A stretch of DNA of 64,000 bases, taken from assembly GCF_022808175.1 (NCBI RefSeq), contig NZ_JALGBX010000027.1, positions 62,001-126,000 on the forward strand, written 5' to 3'. The first letter of the stretch is position 1, and every line of letters begins with the position of its first letter. Below are positions 34,754 through 42,523 of this stretch, piece by piece. The notes beneath the pieces are model-generated. The model did no database searches, was not told the DNA's origin, and saw only the letters and a list, made by a program, of their open reading frames with translations. Both the position numbers and the translations under genes were made by a program. Source of the DNA: Streptomyces sp. AP-93 (GTDB lineage Bacteria; Actinomycetota; Actinomycetes; Streptomycetales; Streptomycetaceae).

Positions 34754-34773
34754 GGGGCCTTGCCGCAAGCCCC
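34754..34773 (-). promoter_or_regulatory. Rifamycin-associated element (RAE) upstream of helR
   Basis: On the minus strand the 20 bases read GGGGCTTGCGGCAAGGCCCC, an imperfect palindrome matching the RAE described upstream of rifamycin-inactivating genes and helR in actinomycetes. It lies 60 bases before the helR start, in promoter position. Induction by rifamycin is expected from that precedent. Confidence 0.85.
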
Positions 34774-34879
34774 CCAGTGCGCTATATGTTGTAAGTGGCA
34801 AGGAGTGCGTACTCCTCTTCGCCCTCCTGATCCCCTCTTCCTTCACCGGCCGATGAGGCCCCATGAAGTCTGATGAGGC

Positions 34880-34918
34880 CTGGTCGGGACACCTGGTCAG
34901 GACACCCGGTCAGGACGC
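34880..34918 (+). repeat. Three 13-bp iterons upstream of the AraC-type regulator
   Basis: Units CTGGTCGGGACAC, CTGGTCAGGACAC and CCGGTCAGGACGC follow one another without gaps, ending 17 bases before the ATG at 34936. A TACAGT at 34925-34930 would be the -10 of a leaderless mRNA, so the second and third repeats cover the -35 region. This suggests regulator binding, possibly autoregulation. Confidence 0.6.
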
Positions 34919-34935
34919 CTGGTTACAGTACGGCC

Positions 34936-35967
34936 ATGACTTCCGAGGCCGTATCCCTTCACCTCACGAAGCCGCCCCCCGCCCATGTGGTGGCCGTACT
35001 CGCCTTCGACGGCATGGCGCCCTTCGAACTGGGCGTGGTGGTCGAGGTGTTCGGCCTCGCGCGGCCCGAGTTGGGGGACCTGCCCTGGTACGAGCTGCGG
35101 GTCTGCTCGGCGGAACCGGGCCGCGACCTGCGTGTGGTGGGCGGTTTCACGCTCCGTGCCGAGCACGGGCTCGACGCGCTCGCGGCCGCCGACACCGTGA
35201 TCATTCCCGGAGTCTCCCCGGCCGGCGGCACCATCGCGCCGTCGCTGGTCGACGCCCTCCTCGCGGCCCACGCCCGGGGTGCGCGCCTGGTCTCCATCTG
35301 CTCGGGCGCCTTCGCGCTCGCCGCGACCGGCCTCCTCGACGGCCGCCGGGCCACCACCCACTGGCGCTACGCCCGCACCCTCGCCGAGCGTCATCCCGCG
35401 ATCGAGGTCGACGCGGACGTCCTCTACGTCGACAACGGCGACGTGCTGAGCAGCGCGGGCAGCGCCGCCGGCATCGACCTCTGTCTCTACCTGGTCCGCG
35501 CCGACCACGGCGCCGCCGTCGCCAACACCGTGGCACGCCGCTTCGTGGTACCACCCCATCGCGAGGGCGGACAGGCCCAGTTCATCGAGGCGGCAGTCGG
35601 CGAGATAGGCCCCGGCGGCGCCGACGACGGCATCTCCCGGAGCATGGCCTGGGCCCTTCAGCGACTGTACGGCCCGCTCTCGGTCCCGGCCCTGGCCCGC
35701 GCGGCGAACATGTCGGAACGTTCCTTCCTCCGCCACTTCACCCGTCGCAACGGTGTGAGCCCGATCCGCTGGGTGGTCTCCCAGCGGATCGCGGCGAGCC
35801 TGCCGCTGCTGGAGTCGGGGGAGGGGACGGTGGACGAGGTGGCCGCGGCGGTCGGCTTCGATTCCACCGCGACGTACCGCCACCACTTCGGCCGGCAGAT
35901 GCGCACGACGCCGACGGCCTACCGGAAGGCGTTCGTCAGGGTCACCGCACCCCTGGCGGGATCTTGA
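34936..35967 (+). CDS. AraC-family regulator with N-terminal DJ-1/PfpI-like domain (GlxA type)
   Basis: The 343-residue protein has a class-I glutamine-amidotransferase-like domain (about residues 15-185; VAVLAFDGMAPFELG and the nucleophile-elbow-like VSICSGAFALAATG near 122) and a C-terminal AraC DNA-binding domain with two helix-turn-helix motifs (about 235-335; MSERSFLRHFTRR and VAAAVGFDSTATYRHHFGR). The ATG at 34936 is preferred over 34873 because TACAGT sits at -10 distance, which fits a leaderless transcript, and the earlier start would translate the 13-bp repeats. A rhodanese gene follows in the same direction and is the probable target. Confidence 0.88.
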   Translation: MTSEAVSLHLTKPPPAHVVAVLAFDGMAPFELGVVVEVFGLARPELGDLPWYELRVCSAEPGRDLRVVGGFTLRAEHGLDALAAADTVIIPGVSPAGGTIAPSLVDALLAAHARGARLVSICSGAFALAATGLLDGRRATTHWRYARTLAERHPAIEVDADVLYVDNGDVLSSAGSAAGIDLCLYLVRADHGAAVANTVARRFVVPPHREGGQAQFIEAAVGEIGPGGADDGISRSMAWALQRLYGPLSVPALARAANMSERSFLRHFTRRNGVSPIRWVVSQRIAASLPLLESGEGTVDEVAAAVGFDSTATYRHHFGRQMRTTPTAYRKAFVRVTAPLAGS

Positions 35968-35995
35968 CGAGTGGAGGCGTTTACGCCACTCGTCA
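35965..35995 (+). promoter_or_regulatory. Hairpin at the end of the AraC-type gene
   Basis: Arms TGACGAGTGG and CCACTCGTCA (10 bases, perfect) flank an 11-base loop. The left arm includes the stop codon. No T-run follows, so it may be a terminator, an attenuator or an operator for the rhodanese gene 98 bases downstream. Confidence 0.5.
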
Positions 35996-36093
35996 CGGGG
36001 GTGACGGGAACAGAGGATGGAGGCATCGCCGCAAGGGAGTCCCCCGGCCGGTGAATGAAATCCCGCCCTTCGCCCCGCACAAGGAGTTTCCCC

Positions 36094-36588
36094 ATGTCCG
36101 CGACCGTCTCCTCCGTCTCCACTGAGCTCACCAGCGCCGTCCTCTCCGTCCCCGCCGCCGCTCCGGGCGTCGCGGCAGCCCACTACGCCGCCCGGCTCGC
36201 CTTCGAGGCGGACGTCTCGGACGTACGGGCCGACCTGCTCTCCGGTGTCCCGGGGCTGGTGGTGGTCGACTCCCGCAGCGAGGCCGCCTGGGACCAGGGC
36301 CACATCCCGGGCGCGCTGCACCTTCCGACGGCGCGGATCGCGGAGCTGGCGCCGGCGCTGATCGACCCGGAGCTGACGGTCGTCACCTACTGCTGGGGCC
36401 CCGGCTGCAACGGCGCCACGCGTGCGGCGCTGGCCTTCGCCCGACTCGGCTACCAGGTGAAGGAGATGCTCGGCGGGTTCGAGTACTGGGTCCGCGAGGG
36501 CTTCGCCTTCGAGACCGCCCAGGGCACCGACCAGCGCGCGATCGACGATCTGACCGCCCCGCGCTCGGGCATCTCCTGCGCCTGCTGA
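36094..36588 (+). CDS. Rhodanese-domain protein
   Basis: The 164-residue protein has one rhodanese fold: VVVDSRSEAAWDQGHIPGALHLP (CH2A-like, split around residues 50-72) and the active-site loop YCWGPGCNGATRAA (about 98-111). The first loop cysteine is the expected persulfide-forming residue. It ends in a second Cys pair (SCAC). The ATG at 36094 follows AAGGAG. It probably handles sulfane sulfur or detoxifies cyanide or sulfide, under control of the upstream AraC/DJ-1 regulator. Confidence 0.85.
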   Translation: MSATVSSVSTELTSAVLSVPAAAPGVAAAHYAARLAFEADVSDVRADLLSGVPGLVVVDSRSEAAWDQGHIPGALHLPTARIAELAPALIDPELTVVTYCWGPGCNGATRAALAFARLGYQVKEMLGGFEYWVREGFAFETAQGTDQRAIDDLTAPRSGISCAC

Positions 36589-36738
36589 GCTCGTCCGCAC
36601 GATGCCGGAGGTGACTGCGGCGCGCTCAGGCGCACCGTAGGCCGTCCAGCTCACACCCGGATCGCCGGCTGCCGGCAGTCACTTTAGATTTCGGCCAGGA
36701 TGCGGGTGTTCGCCCGCCTTGACCGGAAGGGCTGCCGC

Positions 36739-37845
36739 ATGGCTCGCCGTTGGTTCACATCCGCCCTGTGCGCACTCGCGCTCCTCGCACCCGGGTCACT
36801 CGGGGCGGCCTCGGCTGCCGAGGGCGGTCGTACGTCCCTGCGGGTCATGACCCGCAACCTCTACCTCGGCGCCGACCTCGCGCCCGTTCTCGCCGCCACC
36901 AGCCCACAGGGGCTCGTCGCCGCGGTGACCGCGGTATGGGCGAACGTCCGGGCGACGGACTTCCCCGAGCGGGCCGAAGCGCTGGCCGACGAGATCGCCG
37001 ACAGCGATCCCCACCTCGTCGGCGTGCAGGAAGCCGTGCTGTGGCGCAGCCAGACGCCTGCCGGGCCGGGCAGCGCCACCCACGTCGAATAAGACTTCCT
37101 GCAGATCCTCCTCGATGAGCTCTCCGCCCGGGGCAAGCACTACGCGGCCGTGGCCAGCGTCACCGTCGGCAGCGACTTCGAGGCCCCGCGCTCCACGCCC
37201 GATGGTCTGCAGGACATCCGCCTCACCGACCGCGACGTACTCCTGGCGCGCACCGACCTGCCCGCCCGCACCTTCTCCGTGGCCAACCCGCAGGCCGCCC
37301 GGTTCCAGAGCCACGTGCCCATCTGCCGCCCCGTGCTGGGCTGCCCGCCCAGTCCGCCGCTGCGGGTCGAGCGCGGCTGGGCCTCGGCCGACGCCACGCT
37401 GCGCGGCCGCACCACCCGAGTGGTGACCACCCATCTCGAGCCCGCCGCCCCCGCCGTCCAGGAAGCACAGGCCGACGAACTGCTCGCGGGCCCGCTGAAC
37501 ACCACGCTCCCCACCGTGCTGCTCGGCGACCTCAACTCGGCCGCCGGCGGAGTCGGGGCAACACCGGGAACCAACACCCAGAGCCACAACCGCCTGCTCG
37601 CCGCCGGATTCACCGACGCCTGGACCGCCACCCGCCCCCGCGACCCCGGTTTCACCTGCTGCCAGGCCCCCGACCTGCGCAACGCCACCTCCACCCTCAC
37701 CCAGCGCATCGACTACGTGCTCTTCCGCGGCAAGGTCAAGGCGCTGACGGCCAACCGGGTGGGTCACGCCCAGGCCGACCGCACCCCGTCAGGTCTGTGG
37801 CCCTCCGACCACGCCGGTGTCCGCAGCGTGCTCCAGCTGCGCTGA
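36739..37845 (+). pseudogene. Secreted endonuclease/exonuclease/phosphatase-family gene broken by a stop codon
   Basis: One frame runs from ATG 36739 (GGAAGGG upstream) to 37845 with a single internal stop, TAA at 37090-37092. Before it are a signal peptide (about 1-28), MTRNLYLGADL and the catalytic-acid motif GVQEAVLW (about 102). After it the frame resumes at once with DFLQILLDELSARG, then GDLNS and the terminal SDHAGVRS. A TAC (Tyr) to TAA change explains everything, since family members often read VEYDFLQ here. The intact protein would be 368 residues. Either the gene is inactivated or the base is a sequencing error; the rest shows no decay. Confidence 0.85.
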
Positions 37846-37870
37846 GACACGGCCAGCGCCCGGGCCGCTC

Positions 37871-38713
37871 TCAGACCGCCAGCGCCGTGGTGATCACCAG
37901 GGGAGGACCGGCCCGCTCCGCCGACCAGGTGCGGCCGGCGGCGAGGTCCGCGTCGACGAGGCCGGGGATGCCGAGGGCCTCTTCCACCGTCGGGCGGTGC
38001 TGGACGAGGAGGGTGAATCCGGCCCGCTCCAGCAGGGCCGGGTAGAAGTTCACGGGCCACGCGTGGTTCGCCATCACCTGCCAGCTGCCGTCCGTACGCC
38101 GGAGCCGTACGGGCAGCTCGTCGCCCGGGCCGTACGTGGCACCCGCCTCGCCGATGCTCAGCGAGGCGTACTCCGTACCGCTGCACGCGGGATCGGTGGC
38201 CAGCAGGACGAAGGGGCCGCCGGGCCGCAGGAGCCGGCGGATCTCCCGGAACACCGCGAGCACGGCCTCCTCGGTGGGCAGCGAAGCCAGGACGTGGCTG
38301 CACATCACGGCGTCGGCGCCGCCGTCCGCCAGGCAGGCCGCGCGCCCGTCGGTGACCAGGTGGTATTCGGCGACCGCCGTCCCCGAGCCGCGGGCGAGCG
38401 CGAGCATCTCGGGGGAGGTGTCCACGCCCAGCACCTTCGCTCCGAGCTGCCGGGCCGCGCGGTCGGCGACCTTGCCCGGCCCGCATCCGTAGTCCACCAG
38501 GACGGATCCGCTGCCGACCCACCGGGCCAGGGCCCGGAAGACGAAGGGGTACCCGAGCAGCCAGTCGGTGGCCGCCTCCACGGCGGCGAAGGCCTGTGCG
38601 CCCTCCGGCCCGGACCAGGCGACGGGCTCGTGCCCGCCGCCGTGGTCCGCGCCGCTCGCCGCGCTCGCCGCGGCTCGCGCGGCTCGTCCGGTTCCTTCTG
38701 GCCAGTCGCTCAC
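37871..38713 (-). CDS. Class I SAM-dependent methyltransferase
   Basis: The 280-residue protein has motif I VLVDYGCGPGKVAD (about residues 70-83), LGVDTSPEMLALA (motif II acid, about 95) and ADAVMCSHVLASLP (motif IV, about 132), then RRLLRPGGPFVLLA. This is the Methyltransf_11/25 arrangement; the substrate is unknown. GTG at 38713 is chosen, but another in-frame GTG three codons upstream is possible. Its C-terminus converges with the broken EEP gene. Confidence 0.8.
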   Translation of the reverse strand: MSDWPEGTGRAARAAASAASGADHGGGHEPVAWSGPEGAQAFAAVEAATDWLLGYPFVFRALARWVGSGSVLVDYGCGPGKVADRAARQLGAKVLGVDTSPEMLALARGSGTAVAEYHLVTDGRAACLADGGADAVMCSHVLASLPTEEAVLAVFREIRRLLRPGGPFVLLATDPACSGTEYASLSIGEAGATYGPGDELPVRLRRTDGSWQVMANHAWPVNFYPALLERAGFTLLVQHRPTVEEALGIPGLVDADLAAGRTWSAERAGPPLVITTALAV

Positions 38714-38739
38714 AGTTCCCACTATCGGGCCGTGGCGGC

Positions 38740-39093
38740 CTAGCGCGCATCCCGCTGCGCCGCCTCGGCGATCCGTTTGACGGCTGCCAGCCGTCGGTCC
38801 CAGTCGGCGGCGAGGGTGGCCATCCACCTGGCCGTGGCGTCCAGGGCCGCGGGCCGCACGGTGTACCGGACCTCGCGTCCGACCCGGCTGCCGGAGACGA
38901 GCCCGGCGGCGTCCAGGACGGCGAGGTGCTTGACCACCGCCTGCCGGGAGACGGGCAGCCCCTCGGCCAGGGTGGTCGCGCTGACCTCGCCGTGAGCGGC
39001 GAGCAGGCCGAGCAGCTTGCGCCGGGTCGGGTCGGCCAGGGCGACGAGGACGTGGTCGACCGCCTCGTCGGGGCCGGGGCCTTCCTCGCTCAC
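38740..39093 (-). CDS. ArsR-family winged-helix regulator
   Basis: The 117-residue protein has LADPTRRKLLGLLAAHGEVSATTLAEGLPVSRQAVVKHLAVL split over helices 2-4, followed by GREVRYTVRP in the wing and a helical tail. It has no metal-binding CxC motif, so it is of the type paired with AHSA1 proteins rather than a metal sensor. The GTG at 39093 overlaps the stop of the AHSA1 gene (GTGA). Two matching palindromes in the promoter region of this unit (39573-39625) are its likely operators. Confidence 0.88.
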   Translation of the reverse strand: MSEEGPGPDEAVDHVLVALADPTRRKLLGLLAAHGEVSATTLAEGLPVSRQAVVKHLAVLDAAGLVSGSRVGREVRYTVRPAALDATARWMATLAADWDRRLAAVKRIAEAAQRDAR

Positions 39094-39536
39094 GAGGCCG
39101 GTTGTTCGGCGCGCTTCTTGAAGGCGTCGAGCACCTGCGGCCAGCCGCCGGTGTTGTCCTTCAGCGCCTTGCCGCGCAGTTCCTCGGACCCGGCCAGGGC
39201 CGCGAACCCGCTCTCCACGACGCGCAGCCGCGTCTTGTTCCCCTCGCGGCTCAGCGTGAACTCCACCAGGGTGCTGTTGTCCTCGCGCAGTTCCTGGCCG
39301 GGGAAGGCGCTGGCCCACCGGTACGCCAGGTAGGTCGGCGGCTCGACCTTCTCCACCCGTACCGGGAACTCGCCGTACTCGCTGTTCTTCGCCACGATCG
39401 ACTCCCCTTCCCTGGCCACCGTGCCCGTCAGGCTGCCCTCGTCGGCCACCCAGAAGCCCGGCTCGGCCACCAGGGACCAGACCCGCTCCAGGGACGCCTC
39501 GATCAGGGTGTCGCGTTCGATCCGGTCCGCGTTCAT
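39090..39536 (-). CDS. SRPBCC/AHSA1-domain protein
   Basis: The 148-residue protein has the START-like fold of AHSA1 proteins: RDTLIEASLERVWSLVAEPG at the start, YLAYRWASAF in the middle and TGGWPQVLDAFKKRAE in the long C-terminal helix. Such proteins bind hydrophobic ligands in a deep cavity. The ATG at 39536 follows AAGGAG; an earlier ATG at 39578 would place coding sequence inside the palindrome. It is co-transcribed with the ArsR regulator gene, a very common pairing. Confidence 0.88.
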   Translation of the reverse strand: MNADRIERDTLIEASLERVWSLVAEPGFWVADEGSLTGTVAREGESIVAKNSEYGEFPVRVEKVEPPTYLAYRWASAFPGQELREDNSTLVEFTLSREGNKTRLRVVESGFAALAGSEELRGKALKDNTGGWPQVLDAFKKRAEQPAS

Positions 39537-39572
39537 CAGGGACTCCTTCGTCGCAAGCGATTGAGTGATTCG

Positions 39573-39592
39573 GTGCAACTACAGAGTTGCAC
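39573..39592. promoter_or_regulatory. ArsR-type operator candidate 1
   Basis: Perfect inverted repeat GTGCAACT-N4-AGTTGCAC in the 125-base region between the divergent AHSA1 and DUF1801 genes. Shares the pattern GYGCAACY-N4-RGTTGCRC with the repeat 33 bases downstream. Confidence 0.75.
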
Positions 39593-39605
39593 GTCACCTT
39601 CCCCT

Positions 39606-39625
39606 GCGCAACCGCAAGGTTGCGC
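39606..39625. promoter_or_regulatory. ArsR-type operator candidate 2
   Basis: Perfect inverted repeat GCGCAACC-N4-GGTTGCGC. Its centre is 33 bases (about three helical turns) from that of candidate 1, allowing two dimers to bind the same DNA face and control both divergent genes. Confidence 0.75.
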
Positions 39626-39661
39626 GAGGGCGGTGGCGCGGGTTCGCCTAGGCTCGGGTCC

Positions 39662-40027
39662 ATGGTTCAGAGCCAGGCGGAAGACGTGAACGCATACCTC
39701 ACCGAGGTACCCGAGGAGCGCAGGGAGGCACTGACCCGGCTGCGGGAGCTGTGCCGGACCGAGCTGCGCGGATTCACCGAAGTGATGGCGTACGGGATGC
39801 CCGCGTACGAACGGGAAGGCGTCGGGGAGATCGCCTTCGCCAGCCAGAAGCAGTACATCTCCTTCTACCTGATGCGCGGCGACGTCCGCGAAGCCTTCGC
39901 GGAGCGACTCGCGGGCCATGACATGGGCAAGGGCTGCCTGCGCTTCCGCAGGCCGGAGAAGATCGACTTCGTCCTCCTGAAGGACCTGCTGCGGGCCACG
40001 GCGGCCGGTCCCGGGAAGGTCTGCTGA
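39662..40027 (+). CDS. DUF1801/YdhG-like protein
   Basis: The 121-residue protein has the family pattern VNAYLTEVPEERREALTRLRELC, followed by MAYGMPAYEREGVGEIAFASQKQYISFY and a C-terminal KGCLRFRRPEKIDFVLLKDLL. The fold (YjbR/CyaY-like) has been linked to iron chaperones, but the function is not settled. No ribosome site precedes ATG 39662; TAGGCT at 39649-39654 suggests a leaderless mRNA starting at the ATG. It diverges from the AHSA1-ArsR unit and shares its palindromic promoter region. Confidence 0.85.
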   Translation: MVQSQAEDVNAYLTEVPEERREALTRLRELCRTELRGFTEVMAYGMPAYEREGVGEIAFASQKQYISFYLMRGDVREAFAERLAGHDMGKGCLRFRRPEKIDFVLLKDLLRATAAGPGKVC

Positions 40028-40079
40028 CCGCCGCGGCGAGGGGACCTCGGAACAACTGAAAAGAATTCTGCGCGCAGGC

Positions 40080-40106
40080 TGTCACAACCGCCGACCGGCC
40101 GGTGTC
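40080..40106 (+). promoter_or_regulatory. ECF41-type promoter
   Basis: TGTCACA (40080-40086), a 16-base spacer and TGTC (40103-40106) match the ECF41 consensus TGTCACA-N16-CGTC except for one base. It lies 38 bases before the oxidoreductase start, whose operon ends with an ECF41 sigma factor, so autoregulation is expected. Confidence 0.8.
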
Positions 40107-40143
40107 TTGTGTCCGAACCCTCGAAACGAAGGAGATGGACACC

Positions 40144-41349
40144 ATGGCCGAGAGCACCCAGGTGATCGTGATCGGCGGCGGATACGCCGGAGTGATGGCC
40201 GCCAACCGCCTGAAGCAGCGCGAGGACGTCACGGTCACGCTGGTCAATCCGCGTGCGGTCTTCGTGGAGCGGATCCGCCTGCACCAGCTGGCGGGCGGAA
40301 CCCACGACGCCGTGGTCGCGTACGAGAAGGTGCTGGCCGAGGGGGTGGCGCTGCTCCTCGACTCCGTCGAACACATCGACACCGCCGAGCGCAGCGTGAC
40401 CCTGGCCTCGGGAGGCCGGGTCGCCTACGACTACCTCGTCTACGCGGTGGGCAGCGGCAGCGCGGACCCGACGGTGCCGGGCGCGGCCCGGTTCGCCCAC
40501 CCGATCGCCACCCTGGAGGACGCGCAGCGGCTGCGGCCGGTCCTCGACGCCGCGCCGTCGACGGCCGCGGTGACGGTGGTCGGCGCCGGTCCGACCGGCA
40601 TCGAGACCGCCGCCGAACTGGCCGAGCAGGGCCGGGCCGTGACCCTGGTCTGCGGCGGCGTCCTCGGCCCGTACCTCCACGCCCGCGGGCGGCGCTCCGT
40701 GGCCCGGCGGCTGACGGCGCTCGGGGTGACCGTGCTCGAAGGCCCGGACACCAAGGTGACGGCCGTGACGCGCGACGCCGTCCGGCTCGCGGACGGCCGC
40801 GAACTGGCGGGCGCGGTGACCATCTGGACCGCCGGTTTCGGCGTCCCGGACCTGGCCGCGCGCAGCGGGCTGAGCACCGACGCCCTGGGCCGCCTGCTCA
40901 CGGACGAGACGTTGACCAGCGTGGACGACGGGCGCGTCTTCGCGGCCGGGGACTCGGCGGCCCCCTCGGGCCTGGCGCCGCGGATGAGCTGCCAGGCCGC
41001 GACGCCGATGGGCGCGCGGGTCGCCGACACGGTGCTGAGCCGGATCGGGGGCGAACAGCCGGAGACCCTCAACTCGGTGTTCGCCGGCCAGTGCATCAGC
41101 CTGGGCCGAGGCGCCGGCATCTTCCAGTTCGCCCACAGGAACGACACCGCGCTGTGGTTCCACATCGGCGGCCGGCCCGGCGCGAAGCTCAAGGAAGTCG
41201 TCTGCAGGGGCACCGTGAAGCACCTCGTCGCGGAGGCGGACAAGCCGGGTTCGTACGGCTTGCACCGCGTGTCGGGAGGCGACGCCCGCGGTCGGCGTCT
41301 GGAAGCCGAGCAGGGCGGGATCAGGGCCGCCGCCGAACAGACCGCTTGA
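40144..41349 (+). CDS. FAD-dependent NAD(P)H oxidoreductase (NDH-2-like)
   Basis: The 401-residue flavoprotein has VIVIGGGYAGVMAANRL (FAD-binding, residues 7-23), VTVVGAGPTGIETAAEL (NAD-binding, about 142-158), IWTAGFGVPDL and the second FAD motif GRVFAAGDSAA (about 265-275). No C-terminal membrane anchor is obvious. ATG 40144 is chosen over 40135 because AAGGAG abuts the latter. Oxidoreductases of this kind are one of the three classes (COE: carboxymuconolactone decarboxylase, oxidoreductase, epimerase) that accompany ECF41 sigma factors, which fits the following gene. Confidence 0.88.
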   Translation: MAESTQVIVIGGGYAGVMAANRLKQREDVTVTLVNPRAVFVERIRLHQLAGGTHDAVVAYEKVLAEGVALLLDSVEHIDTAERSVTLASGGRVAYDYLVYAVGSGSADPTVPGAARFAHPIATLEDAQRLRPVLDAAPSTAAVTVVGAGPTGIETAAELAEQGRAVTLVCGGVLGPYLHARGRRSVARRLTALGVTVLEGPDTKVTAVTRDAVRLADGRELAGAVTIWTAGFGVPDLAARSGLSTDALGRLLTDETLTSVDDGRVFAAGDSAAPSGLAPRMSCQAATPMGARVADTVLSRIGGEQPETLNSVFAGQCISLGRGAGIFQFAHRNDTALWFHIGGRPGAKLKEVVCRGTVKHLVAEADKPGSYGLHRVSGGDARGRRLEAEQGGIRAAAEQTA

Positions 41350-41428
41350 GCCGCCCGGCCGATCCGGTGATCATGAACGGATTCGAACCGCCGCAAGGCC
41401 GACGGAAACTGACGGAAGAGAACCAACC

Positions 41429-42340
41429 ATGGACACTCCCTTGCAGGGACCTGATCCGGCGACCGAGACCTTCGTCGCCCACCGCAACCTGCTCTTCACC
41501 GTCGCCTACGAGATGCTCGGCTCGGCGGCCGACGCCGAGGACGTGCTGCAGGAGACCTGGCTGCGCTGGACGGGCGTCGATCTCGCCGCGGTCACCGATC
41601 GGCGCGCCTACCTGGTGCGGATCACCACCCGCCAGGCGCTGAACCGGCTGCGCACCGTGAGCCGCCGCAAGGAGGCCTACGTCGGCCAGTGGCTGCCGGA
41701 GCCACTGCTCACCACGCCGGACGTGGCCGAGGACGTGGAACTGGCCGAGAGCATGTCGATGGCGATGATGCTGGTCCTGGAGACGCTCGGGCCGACCGAG
41801 CGGGCCGTCTTCGTGCTCCGCGAGGTGTTCGGCCTCGACTACGAGGAGATCGCGACCGCCGTCGACAAGACACCGGCGGCCGTCCGGCAGATCGCGCACC
41901 GGTCCCGCAAGCACGTCGACGCCCGCCGCCCCCGCCGGACGGTTTCCGCGAGCGAGACCCGGGCGGCCGTGGAATCGTTCCAGCGGGCGTTCGAAACCGG
42001 GGACCTGCAGGGCCTCCTCGACGTGCTCGCCCCCGAGGTCGTCTACATGGGCGACGGCGGCGGCATCAAGCACGCCGCACTGCGGCCGATCGTCGGTGCC
42101 CTCAGCGTGGCCCGCGTCTTCGCCGGCATGTCGGGCAAGGCCGCCAAGGGCGGCATCTCGTTCTCCTTCGCCCCCACCATGGTCAACGGCACCCCGGCTC
42201 TGGCCGTCCACATCGACGGGGAGTTCGACGGAGTCATCGCCTTCCACGTCGAGGACACCCGCATCACCGGCCTCTACTTCGTCCGCAACCCGGAGAAGCT
42301 GTCCCACGCCGCAACCGAGACCACGCCCACCCTGCGGTGA
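41429..42340 (+). CDS. sigJ: ECF41-family sigma factor with SnoaL-like C-terminal domain
   Basis: The 303-residue protein has sigma region 2 (about 14-80; FTVAYEMLGSAADAEDVLQETW), region 4 (about 115-165; GPTERAVFVLREVFGLDYEEIA) and a fused SnoaL/NTF2-like domain (about 175-290). Two landmarks of ECF41 factors are present: DGGG (about residue 209) and NPEKL near the C-terminus (about 287). In this family the C-terminal domain modulates sigma activity in place of an anti-sigma factor. It is 79 bases after the oxidoreductase gene and probably drives the operon from the ECF41 promoter at 40080. Confidence 0.92.
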   Translation: MDTPLQGPDPATETFVAHRNLLFTVAYEMLGSAADAEDVLQETWLRWTGVDLAAVTDRRAYLVRITTRQALNRLRTVSRRKEAYVGQWLPEPLLTTPDVAEDVELAESMSMAMMLVLETLGPTERAVFVLREVFGLDYEEIATAVDKTPAAVRQIAHRSRKHVDARRPRRTVSASETRAAVESFQRAFETGDLQGLLDVLAPEVVYMGDGGGIKHAALRPIVGALSVARVFAGMSGKAAKGGISFSFAPTMVNGTPALAVHIDGEFDGVIAFHVEDTRITGLYFVRNPEKLSHAATETTPTLR

Positions 42341-42523
42341 GCGGGGCGCGCGGCCGGGCGGGTGGGCCGCGGAGACACGCACCGGCCGAATGCGGTGTGC
42401 CGGGGGGACCCGTACGTGTGGCGATGGGAGGGGATGCCGGGGTGAGGGGCCGCCGTGCGGGTACCTCGAATACTCGAATACCTCGCATACCTCGCATCCG
42501 AATCCCCGTCGCAGGAGGAACCC

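Noticed and set aside
34873..34935. Upstream ATG start for the AraC-type regulator
   Set aside because: It lies inside the 13-bp repeat region, has no ribosome site and adds residues unlike the family.
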